Positions 1 through 8,891 of a stretch of DNA of 64,000 nucleotides are shown in pieces. The notes under the pieces were generated by a model. It was not told where the DNA came from, made no database searches, and worked only from the letters and a program-made list of their open reading frames with translations. Numbering within the stretch: the stretch's first letter is position 1; every line of letters starts with the position of its first letter. This DNA is from Hortaea werneckii (Eukaryota > Ascomycota > Dothideomycetes > Mycosphaerellales > Teratosphaeriaceae). Position numbers and translations under genes: made by a program. Location of the stretch: the NCBI GenBank assembly GCA_037044905.1, contig JBAOKB010000093.1, forward strand, positions 124,001 to 188,000. Direction: 5' to 3'.

Positions 1-3000
1 AGCAACATCAACAAGCCACCTACACGACCCGTCACAGCATCAGCTCGGAAGCCTCCAAGCAGCAGTCAAGATGGGTCCAACCCAAGCGAAGAGAACAAGC
101 GGCCCATGCGCACTTCTACCAGTGCTGTCTCCAGCTCGAGGGCGGCAAGACCAGACTCGGCTCAAGACAGTAAGACGAGGAGGACTACACTAGGCGGCAC
201 GACGACCTCTGTCCCTCCGAAGAGGCCATCCACCTCGACAAGGACCTCTACGGCAACTCCGTCAGGCACGCGGCCCTCAGCGACCAGTACGCGACCAGGC
301 ACTTCTGCAAGTAACGCGAAAGGCGTGACGTCCCCAAAGTCCGCGCAGAGCTCCAACGGCACCACTAAGTCAGCTTCCACCGCTGCCAGCATCGCCGAAG
401 AGCCGGACGCCACGACCGAAGCACAAGATGAAGTCCCTCCTTTGGCGGCCTCGAAGCCAGCAGAAGCTGCGCCCCCAGCGTCGCCGCGGAAGCTTCAAAT
501 CCGGTCTCATCAACAATCCATGTCAGACACAGAGGCTGTCCGGCCAAAGCTTGCAAGAGGAAACTCACGATCTCAATCCGTCTCCATCCCCCACAGGCCT
601 TCCACAGCACCATATTACCAGGGCATGAGCGAGGAAGAACAGAACAAGCGCGACATGGAAGTCATGCAGAACCTGTTCCGCGAGTCGACAAGACGGGAGG
701 CGTTGGCAGCCGAGATCACTGAGCTCAAGAGGGAGGTTGCGGTGCTCGAAAAGCGCAATGAGAAGCTTTCCGAAGCTGCGAAGTCGGCACCAAAACGTGA
801 CCCGGCTGAAGATGAGGCGAAAGAGAAAGAATTACGGGAAGAGCTGCGTCGCGAGCAACAGTCGAGCGAAGAAGCATTGCGGGAGGAGCTTCGCCGAGAA
901 CATCAAAAGGAAATAGAATCTATGCAGGCTCATCACAAGGATCAATTATCAAAGGTTGAATCGGATCGCGAGACTGAGCTTTCCAGTCTTCGTTTCGAGC
1001 TTGAAGAGCAGCGACGCAAGTCCAGCCGTCTTACTGGCGTTGAGGGCAAGATCGAAGCCGTTGAAGAAGCTTTGCGCTTAAGCAAGACAAGTGCCAGCAA
1101 GAATGAGGAGGAACTACAAGAACGTCTGCAGCAGAAAGAAGGCGACAGTGACAGGCTTGGTCAGGTGATTGAGGATTTGAGGATGGAGATCGACAGGTGT
1201 CAGGTCAAGCTGAACGAGGATGTCGCGAAGCAAGCCAAGGAGAAGAAGGAGATACAGAAGACGGTTGATCAGTTGAGGAAGGATTTGGAAGAGGAGAGGA
1301 AGCGGAGTCAGGAGAAGCAAGTCGCCAATGATCAGGAGAGAAGTGCGGAGAGCAGCAAGTTCGAAGCGCAGCTCAGTGAGGCCAAGGCGGGCTTCGAGGA
1401 AGAGGTTCAAAGGTTGCGCAACGCTGCTCGCGACGCAGAAGAAGCCGGCAAGAAGCTCCAGGAGGATTTAGATAGTGTTCGCACGCAGGACAATGCGGAG
1501 TTCGAGAAGCATCAGAAGGCCTTTGAGGAGTCCACGAGCACGATTCAAAGTCTGCGCGAGGAGATGCAGAAGCTTAGAGATGCCCATGCGGAAAGCCTGA
1601 AGAATGCACAGGAGCAAGGCCAGCAGAGCGAGACTGTCGCGAACGAATTGCGGGCGCAACTTGAGCAGGCGAAGGATCTCCATGCAAACGAGAATTCCAG
1701 CGCTGCAAAAGAGCTTGAAACGATGCAAAACACTGCCAACGAGCTCAGGCAACAGCTTGAGCGGGTACGGGACGAAGGCAAGAGTGGCAGCGAAGTTGTC
1801 GAGGAGCTTCAAAACCAGCTGAAGGAGTTCCAGCAGGTTAAGGCGGACTTGGAGGATAAGCATCGCGCTGAGCTTTCCGAGTTGCAGAGTGTAGTGGAAA
1901 ATCTGCAGACCGAGAGTGGAAAAATGCAGCAAACACATGCGGATGCGCTCGGAAGTAAAGATGAAGAAGCCAAGGTTCTGAACGCTACCGTCGAAGAGCT
2001 GCAGAGCAACGCATCCAACCTGCAGCAAAAGCTCGAAGACGCGGCACGAGCGAAGGACGAGCAAGAGAAGCAGCTTCAGGAAACGATAGAGTCGCTCCGA
2101 CAAGAGGCTTCAGCGTTGCAAGAACGGTCCGAAGAGCAAGCGGCTGCGAAAGAAAAGGAGAGTGCGGATCTGACAAAGGTTGTAGAGGAGCTACAGGCGA
2201 AGGTTCACGAACACCAGCAAGTTGCCGAGGAAGCGAAGCGCAAGGCGGAAGAGGCTTCACGTGGGAACACGACAGTGTTTGAAGACCTCCAGAACCAGAT
2301 CCAGGCTGCTCAGCAGCAAGTGCATGATGTTCAGTCAGCTCGTAAAGAAGCTGAGAGCAAATTGCAATCAGTCGATGAAGCTCAACAGAAGCTCCTAGGA
2401 CAGATCGAGGATCTACGCTCGGCGCACGAAGAGTCCTCCAAGGAGTCTCGGCAGAAACAAGCGGAGGTGGCTGAAGTGCGAGAGAAGCTCGATGAAGCCG
2501 AAGCGGCTAAGCGTGCCGCCGAATCTGCTCTGCAAGGCGTCAAAGATGAATTGGGCGGTCTTCAGAAGGTCTTGAGCACGTTCGAGCAGGATGGTCAAGA
2601 AAAAGCGGACGCTCATGCGAAGGCATTGGAGACGCAACGTGAAGAGCTTGCCGAGAAACATGCTGTCGAGCTCGGGAAGATGAGGGATGAGTATCAGAGT
2701 CTTGAGAGGCAGAAGGTTGAGCTTGAAGACGGACAAAGACGAGAGTTGGAGGATCTCAGAAAAGAGCGTGATGTCCTGGATGTGCAGAGACAGGCGTTGG
2801 AAGACGCGCAACGCGAAGACCGCGAGCACTTGAAGATTGTCCAAGACTCTACTGAGGGCCGCGTACGTGAGCTAGAAGATCGGCACAGAGCTGAGTTAGA
2901 TCAGATGCGCGATGATCACGGTCGGGAATTGGAGAGTCTCCGACAGGCATCCGCGGACAAGGGCAATCCCAGTGCCGAGCTGGAGTCCAAGTATGCGGAT

Positions 3001-4224
3001 TTGCTGCAAGAGAAGCGTGCGCTTGAGAGGATACTCGAAGACATTGAAATGCAGAATGACAGGAAGCTCCGGGACAGAGTCCGCCGGGCTGACGAAGCCT
3101 ATGGTGAACTCAAGGGACAGCTTGACCAGGCCAATGAGGAGCGGACGAAGCAGCTGGACGATCAAAGTCGGAAGCATGAGGAGGCTGTTCAAGAGCTCCA
3201 TGATTCGATTGCCAAGTTACGGGAAGAGCATACGAAAGCGATTGAGGAGATGGCTTCGGGCCACGAGCGGAATGTCCGCGCCGTAATGGATCAGCATGCT
3301 CAGCAAATCGGAGAGATTGAGGAAGAAGCGACTAGACGTGCGGAAGCTGCTGGTAGGGAGCGGGACCATATTCATGAGAGGCGACTTGCTGCCCTCGAAG
3401 CAGAGCACGCCGAGGCTTTACAGAAAGCTACAGCTCCCTCGCAGCACCGGGCCCCATCCTTCGAAGCAGGTACACCCGTCGCGGCCGAAACTCCTTCAGG
3501 AAGTCTTTCGCATATCTTCGTCAATCGGGAAGCGGACAGCGATGGAACGCCCGGAATGATCGAAACGCCTCTGGCCTACGCATCGGAAGACGAACGTGGC
3601 TATTCGCCGACGCCGGCCTACCCGAAAGACGGTCGACGAGCGGGCGCTGCGTCGTTGACGACGGAAACCGTGCCATCGCCCCGCGTGAAGCAGCTCGAGG
3701 ACCAGAACAAGGACTTATATTCCGCCCTGCAAGCTGCGCAGCGGGAAGTCGCAGAGATGAAATCTTCCCCTTTCTCCTCTCAACGCCGGACGCCGCACCT
3801 CGGGAAATCCCTCCTATATCCAGAAGCAGAAGACGAAGACGAAGAAGCGGCAGAAGACGAAGACGAAGAAGCGGCAGAAGACCCCTTCGCCTCCCCATCC
3901 ATCCGTGCCCATCGTTCCCCCATCACAACCACCGCCGCCGCCGCTACTGCTGTCGGTCCTCCTACTACCCACCACAGCAGCTCCCGCAATATCGAGGACA
4001 ACGACACCGGCATGTCCCTCGAAGGCACCCTGGAAAGTATCCGCGTGCAGACGGAGCAGCTCCTGGAAATCAACGAGGATTTCGCCGCTGAGCAGCGCAG
4101 GTGGAGTCAGCGGTTGAGTCTTTCGCGGTCTCAGCGGGGAGGCTCCGCGACGCCTTTCAGGAATTCGCCGTTTAGGGGCACCGAGGATGGTAGGAGGGGG
4201 TTTGAGAGTGTTCCTGCTTCTTGA
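1..4224 (+). CDS. Large coiled-coil protein, 5' end outside window
   Basis: The frame is open from base 1 without a stop, so the gene starts upstream; the first in-window ATG (106) is probably internal. About 1,407 residues are visible. The first ~200 are Ser/Thr/Pro/Ala-rich and basic, as in a disordered microtubule- or DNA-associated tail. A continuous, highly charged Glu/Lys/Gln/Leu coiled coil then runs for ~950 residues with heptad-like spacing. The tail is disordered again, with a 24-bp direct repeat near 3827-3879 that duplicates an EDEDEEAAED-type acidic block. A short conserved-looking C-terminal element (EGTLESIRVQTEQLLEINED) resembles what I remember from fungal 'M protein repeat' or spindle/cytoskeletal coiled-coil proteins. 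The exact function is unknown; a structural scaffold role is inference. No introns are needed in the visible part. Confidence 0.85.
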   Translation, partial: SNINKPPTRPVTASARKPPSSSQDGSNPSEENKRPMRTSTSAVSSSRAARPDSAQDSKTRRTTLGGTTTSVPPKRPSTSTRTSTATPSGTRPSATSTRPGTSASNAKGVTSPKSAQSSNGTTKSASTAASIAEEPDATTEAQDEVPPLAASKPAEAAPPASPRKLQIRSHQQSMSDTEAVRPKLARGNSRSQSVSIPHRPSTAPYYQGMSEEEQNKRDMEVMQNLFRESTRREALAAEITELKREVAVLEKRNEKLSEAAKSAPKRDPAEDEAKEKELREELRREQQSSEEALREELRREHQKEIESMQAHHKDQLSKVESDRETELSSLRFELEEQRRKSSRLTGVEGKIEAVEEALRLSKTSASKNEEELQERLQQKEGDSDRLGQVIEDLRMEIDRCQVKLNEDVAKQAKEKKEIQKTVDQLRKDLEEERKRSQEKQVANDQERSAESSKFEAQLSEAKAGFEEEVQRLRNAARDAEEAGKKLQEDLDSVRTQDNAEFEKHQKAFEESTSTIQSLREEMQKLRDAHAESLKNAQEQGQQSETVANELRAQLEQAKDLHANENSSAAKELETMQNTANELRQQLERVRDEGKSGSEVVEELQNQLKEFQQVKADLEDKHRAELSELQSVVENLQTESGKMQQTHADALGSKDEEAKVLNATVEELQSNASNLQQKLEDAARAKDEQEKQLQETIESLRQEASALQERSEEQAAAKEKESADLTKVVEELQAKVHEHQQVAEEAKRKAEEASRGNTTVFEDLQNQIQAAQQQVHDVQSARKEAESKLQSVDEAQQKLLGQIEDLRSAHEESSKESRQKQAEVAEVREKLDEAEAAKRAAESALQGVKDELGGLQKVLSTFEQDGQEKADAHAKALETQREELAEKHAVELGKMRDEYQSLERQKVELEDGQRRELEDLRKERDVLDVQRQALEDAQREDREHLKIVQDSTEGRVRELEDRHRAELDQMRDDHGRELESLRQASADKGNPSAELESKYADLLQEKRALERILEDIEMQNDRKLRDRVRRADEAYGELKGQLDQANEERTKQLDDQSRKHEEAVQELHDSIAKLREEHTKAIEEMASGHERNVRAVMDQHAQQIGEIEEEATRRAEAAGRERDHIHERRLAALEAEHAEALQKATAPSQHRAPSFEAGTPVAAETPSGSLSHIFVNREADSDGTPGMIETPLAYASEDERGYSPTPAYPKDGRRAGAASLTTETVPSPRVKQLEDQNKDLYSALQAAQREVAEMKSSPFSSQRRTPHLGKSLLYPEAEDEDEEAAEDEDEEAAEDPFASPSIRAHRSPITTTAAAATAVGPPTTHHSSSRNIEDNDTGMSLEGTLESIRVQTEQLLEINEDFAAEQRRWSQRLSLSRSQRGGSATPFRNSPFRGTEDGRRGFESVPAS

Positions 4225-5649
4225 GCTGCTGAGGGCTTGAGTGGGGATTGGGTGAGGAGAAGGGGGAGTTGAGGGGGTGGAGAGTGTTTTTGTACGGGAA
4301 AGGATTTGATCGGTCTCAGGTGGAGGAAGGGTAATGGGGCTTAGTATGTGCGGGACCGGCCCAACGTCTTTTCAGGAAAGGCATGCTTATAGCGTGGTAC
4401 ATTTGATTGTGTTAAAGCGAGGTGGATATTCGGCGGATTCCAGTAGCGATTATTGGCTGTACAGTCCTATTCTTTAAAAAAAAAAAAAAAAAAAAGTAAT
4501 CGAAAGCACGCTCTTAGGTCCCATCGAGCATTTGCAAGGCACATCCCCCCAACACTGAAGCCCGTCTTTCCCAGGCCTTGTGAGCGCGGCCATCATCAAT
4601 CCTTCCGAATCTCGTGTAGAACTTGATCCCAGCGTCACGCGCCATTTAGATACGTTCTTCCTGCGCCCGAGCAAGTTTGCCTTCAGCCTATCCAAATCAT
4701 CCCAATCCCCGCCCCAAAAGAAAAAAAAAGGTGAACCCGCAGAAGATGTAAACCCGCTAAAGACGCCGTGGTATCATATCCCCCCACCCTCATATTTCCC
4801 ATCAGATATCAATCGTCCCCCCGAATGCACATGCCTTTCGATTTGTGTTCTCTCTTCTCTACATGACCGTGCAAGGGATAATACAGCACTGACAGTCGTC
4901 GCCGCACCAGCAGGGGAGTTTGACGCCGGGTTTCGCGATCGGACTTTTGGCCATCGAGGAAGAGGATGAGGTTGTGGAGGTTGCGGATGTGGTGGTGGTT
5001 GAGGGAGGCATGATCGTCTGTCTTTATTTCTGGAAGTGTTTTTGGGCGGTCTGAGTGAGGTGGCTTGGTATTTGATGTAGTGTAGCGGCAGTGATTGCGG
5101 GATAGATCTGGTGGCGGTTGTGTTAGGGACTTGGGTCGGAGATTTGGATTGGGTTCGAGAGGGTGTGGTCTCACGAGGTATAGCAACGGTTTTGGGAGGT
5201 GTGCTAGGGCTGCTCAGATATAGTTCGATGGGGGTTCCCTCCTAAGCGCTTCGCATGTGAAGTTGGATGGCGCAGCAGTGGTACACTTGGCACGGGCCAG
5301 GACTTCCATGTTTCTAGCGCATGCCCCATGACGCACGCGAGCTGCGAACGACGACTTGTACGCGCGCCATTTACGCCAAGAACATCTTCACTGCAGTACC
5401 TTGCCTGAAATCCCTCATAAATCAACTCGATCGTCCTCTTGCCGTCAGAAGAGACACTGAAAGACGTTCACGTCGCACTAATATCAGTCTTCATTTGCTA
5501 CGAGACAGAAAAGTATCAAGACCGACATCCACAACCCGCCAAGAACCGTGCTTACCCAAAGCAGAAGCGCCATTCAAAGACTTGGCATCCAGCAAACCAG
5601 ATCCGGAACACCGAAACCCCCCATCTCGTCCGAAAGAAACAACGGCAGA
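4225..5649. other. Gene-free stretch after coiled-coil gene
   Basis: This holds the 3' flank of the coiled-coil gene and the upstream flank of a possible small cysteine-rich gene. The short open frames here lack ATG starts, splice support or recognisable domains. The only clear sequence feature is a 20-A run. Confidence 0.6.
4476..4495. repeat. Poly-A tract (A20)
   Basis: Twenty consecutive adenines lie about 250 bp past the coiled-coil gene stop. It may be a simple homopolymer or lie near a transcript end. No target-site duplication or retroelement body was seen beside it. Confidence 0.9.
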
Positions 5650-5883
5650 ATGTGCCAACGAAACCAGGTCGCAACAGCACCCCTCCTAGCTTCCAAGCCC
5701 GTGAAGATCCCCCAGGGCGTGGCGAAGCCTCGACCATGCATTGACATCCCGTGCGGTCCTAACTGCGACTGCGAGTTCTGCTGTAAGTACTTCTTCTCCC
5801 TTGGAACATGAGGAGACCCATGTGCTAATATTTGGGGTCGCTTTTGTGGGAAAGGTATACCAATCCCATGTACAATAATGTAA
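5650..5883 (+). CDS. Possible 53-aa cysteine-rich protein, two exons
   Basis: Exons 5650-5782 and 5855-5883 flank a 72-nt intron with a perfect GTAAGT donor, a GCTAAT branch-like site and an AAAG acceptor. Splicing completes a TGT codon and leads to a TAA stop. The product has 8 cysteines, 7 of them in the last 24 residues (core CGPNCDCEFCC), spaced like a small metal-binding or disulfide-rich peptide. There is no signal peptide, and the N-terminal half is featureless. Metallothionein-like metal binding is one guess; a chance ORF or a missing upstream exon are alternatives. I do not recognise a family. Confidence 0.35.
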
Positions 5884-6088
5884 CACAGAAGCCGAGAAGC
5901 CTATAATGATGGAAGGGGTTACATAATGCTGCTAGCTGGGCGCTGATGAGGAGTTCTGCGGCGTGCTTTGGGATGAGCAAAATTGCAGAAGCGAATCGGA
6001 ATGGCTGGCGTACGGAACTTTGAGGGATAGGTACAATGAATGGAGTCTGCCAAAACAAACTCATCTAGCCAGAAAAACCATCTTGAGA

Positions 6089-6895
6089 CTAAGTCCAATT
6101 TGATTCGTGCCCATCCTGTGCTTCTAAGGAAAACCTAATCGTAAAGTCGCCTAGATTTGAAAGCTCGAGTTGCGGTGCACCGGTGTTCGATTGGCTGCTG
6201 GTATTGGTATCAAGAAGGGGATCTCTAGTCGATGGTGCCTCGTCCAACGATAAGGAATTTCGCGGGATATTTGCCTCCGAGTTCTGAGAAGAGTCAGGAG
6301 CGGGGCCCTCCTGGGCCGTGGGAAATCCGCCAGCAATGGGTATCTGTTGCGGAGATGGACTCGCAAGGTTGGATGCAGACTGTCCGACCTCGATCTCTCG
6401 GAGCTCGCTCAGTGAAGTCGCATGGGTCGCCTGTCTGATCGGAAGATGTTGAAGTGGAATCGGTTTACTTGGCTGAGTCACGTAATTGTTGAGAATCCTA
6501 CCAAGTCTCTTCAACAGACCGGACGAGCCACGTCGCGATGCAGGAGTCTCCTCAGGCTCCGCCAAAGTAATTCCCTGCCCAAGCGCGAGATTTCTTGCCG
6601 TCAGTGGTCGACTTTCAGATTCTCGGTCCAAGCTGGAAGGAGAGCGAAGCGCGTGACTTAAAGAGAAGAGCGCAAGGCTGCTGCGCGAATGCCGAAGGTC
6701 ATGATCTGAATTTGGTATCGAACTAGCAGGGGCCGAGCCATGTCCATCGTAAGCTGTGTCTCGTTGCCAACTGACAATGCGATCTTCAAATTCCAGCTGC
6801 GAGCCGCTCCTGGCTAATGCGCGTTGGAGGTCTAGCGTGCTTGGGTCTACTACCCCGACTGTCAAATTAGCCTGAGTCTTCCTATTCGCATGCAT
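6089..6895 (-). CDS. Hypothetical 268-aa protein just downstream of LSB5
   Basis: This is a single open frame with plausible codon use. It is Ser/Pro/Gln-rich and largely disordered, with one more ordered basic patch near residues 125-150 (GLLKRLGRILNNYV). It starts only 56 nt past the LSB5 stop on the same strand, which is very tight for separate fungal promoters. The same frame is open a further ~55 nt upstream of the ATG without a start, so a missed 5' exon or an ORF in a long LSB5 3' UTR are both possible. It is not in the LSB5 frame, so simple stop read-through would not produce it. I do not recognise a family. Confidence 0.45.
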   Translation of the reverse strand: MHANRKTQANLTVGVVDPSTLDLQRALARSGSQLEFEDRIVSWQRDTAYDGHGSAPASSIPNSDHDLRHSRSSLALFSLSHALRSPSSLDRESESRPLTARNLALGQGITLAEPEETPASRRGSSGLLKRLGRILNNYVTQPSKPIPLQHLPIRQATHATSLSELREIEVGQSASNLASPSPQQIPIAGGFPTAQEGPAPDSSQNSEANIPRNSLSLDEAPSTRDPLLDTNTSSQSNTGAPQLELSNLGDFTIRFSLEAQDGHESNWT

Positions 6896-6951
6896 CCAGC
6901 CAAGGTATCCCGATTGCTGGACCTTCGATGCGGCGTGGACCGTCGCTCAGC

Positions 6952-8295
6952 TCAAACCTCTCTCCAGGTCATACCGGGACGTTCTTGATGTGGGGTCGGC
7001 GCAGCGTTGGAGTCACCGAAGGGATCATCGTCATCGTCATCTTCCTCACCTGCATCATCGTGTCTGGACGACCTTTCAGGAAAAGAAGGCGGCGGTGGCA
7101 TCGGTACGCTTGCTGGAGCAGGCCTAGCCGGCTTTGACGGAGGGTTTTCCTCAGCTAAAGAAAGACCTGCGAGTTGTGCGGCGGTGTCGGCGCTCACATG
7201 TCGAGAGTGAGATCCTTGGGTAGGTCGTGCTTGAGCTTCCGGCGGAGGCTGCTCCCATTCGCTATCGCTGTCATCTTCGATGCTGCGATCCATGATTTCG
7301 TAGGCGGTCAAAGCCTTCACGAGCTCGTCGTTGGCGTTTACCAGACTCCCAATCCAATCATCAGATTCAACTTGTTGGATGTAAAGCAGAATCTGTCGTC
7401 TGAGGCTCTTGGCTGTCTCGAATCGACTAACAATTTCTCGATTTTGTGATACACGCTCAGTCTCTCGGTTAGCGAGCTGGAGACCGTTGAGAAGGTTTGT
7501 TGAGGCAATTGATGCTCGGGCAATGCAGTTCGTCATATTGTCTTTCTCCTTTGCAAGGTTGAATGGTTTGCCGTAGCTGTACTTGCTCTTGCTCTTCGAG
7601 TGCTTGGAAGGCAAGGCGGAGGAAGCTGGTGTCAAGGTGACAGGCTGGTTTTTGGCAGATGCGACCAACGGTGGCTGAGCACTGGAAGTCGCCCGGCTGC
7701 GACTGCCCGAAGGTGTAGGCGCAGGAGAGTGTGAGTGCCGTGCCTCTGGTTCTGAATCTGCGTGATCATCTTGAACAACTTTCTGCCGCGCTGCCATAGG
7801 TCGCTGAGAGCGCGGAAGCTCCTTGTAAAGATTGGCGATCCGCTCCAAACCAGGGGTGTTTTTGTACGCATTAGCCCATTGGATGAAGAGAACTTGACAC
7901 TTCTTCTTGACGGAAGGGTCTACCATGTCCTCACGAGCCATGATACGTAGACGTTCCAAGAGTGGCTCGTCCAGAAAGGCCCTTTGGAACCGGGAGTCCC
8001 CATTCTCCATAAGGCCATCTAGAATGACCAAGGCCCGAATTTGCCGATGCGTGGTTCCATATTTCCTTACGCCGGTCAGCGAAAGCTCAGCAGGATCGTT
8101 CTGCTAGGAATACCTAGGCACTTACAGCTTCTTTCGAAGTGCTCTTGCTGCTTCTGTTGGCCCAGATGCCTGAATGCGGATCACTTCCACCAGGTCAATC
8201 AGCCCTCCAAAGTCTTCCTCTTCGTACTGCTCGCTTGTTAAACGGTCTATCTGCACAGTCACAGCCGAATACGGCTTTCTCGGTCCTCCAAACAT
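6952..8295 (-). CDS. LSB5: Lsb5-like VHS-GAT endocytic adaptor
   Basis: Two exons on the minus strand, 8295-8126 and 8065-6952, are joined by a 60-nt intron with a GTAAGT donor and a GCTGAC branch point; the model gives 427 aa. The first exon begins MFGGPRKPYSAVTVQI and, with the start of exon 2 (KYGTTHRQIRALVILDGLMEN), forms the VHS domain (about residues 1-140). A GAT-type helical region follows near residues 230-300 after a Ser/Pro linker. The C-terminus has an acidic DDDDDPFGDS stretch and ends PGMTWREV, as I recall for fungal Lsb5. In yeast Lsb5 binds Las17/WASP, Sla1, ubiquitin and Arf3 and links actin patches to endosomal sorting. It is divergently arranged with the gene starting at 8892. 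Family assignment is firm; detailed function is inferred from yeast. Confidence 0.9.
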
Positions 8296-8891
8296 GTTGC
8301 CGGTGTCTTGAGACTCTTACTTCCCCTTCACTTTTGAGAATGATGTAGAAGTGGACAGGCGTTCCAATTGAGAGGGAAGCGGGGCGTATCTTATCTTGAG
8401 CCGGTGTTCTTCCGTTATGATGTCTTCAAGGTTTACTCCGCGGCCGGGGTCCGCCTTGCTCTTCTGATACCTGACACTGCCTCACACCCACTTCAGGTAC
8501 TTGTCATAAGTCACACCAGGCCATGTTCAACTCATGTTCAACAGTGTACGAGGAGCGAGATTTGACGTTTGCTCTTAGGCCGTTACTTAGGTGGAGCTAT
8601 GTAGACGCCTCCAGGATATTCACTGCCGTCCTCGAGTGGTGGCAGTGCAGCTAACAGATGACGAAGGTGACAATGTCTCACTGCCGAACACCGTCGCTTC
8701 GAGCTACATGTAGTTCTTCACTATCTCGAAGTGGTCGCGTGGTCGCCAGGTCTACACCTGCATGATTGGACCGGCAACTGCCGGGCAGCCTATGGAACCT
8801 CACCTCATGCTCTCCCTTGACACAAGCACGCAAAGATACTGACACTCTGTGCAACGTAAGACGCGCTTGTCGAGTTTCAGTGAAAAGTGAC
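8296..8891. promoter_or_regulatory. Shared intergenic region between divergent genes
   Basis: This ~600-bp gap separates LSB5 (minus) from the gene starting at 8892 (plus) and should contain both promoters. No clear TATA box or repeated motif was noticed. An in-frame GTG-led extension of the plus-strand gene reaches back to 8766 but has no ATG. Confidence 0.5.

Noticed and set aside
1114..3201. Long minus-strand frames opposite the coiled-coil gene
   Set aside because: Leu-rich antisense translations of a Glu/Lys/Gln-rich gene; a known shadow effect.
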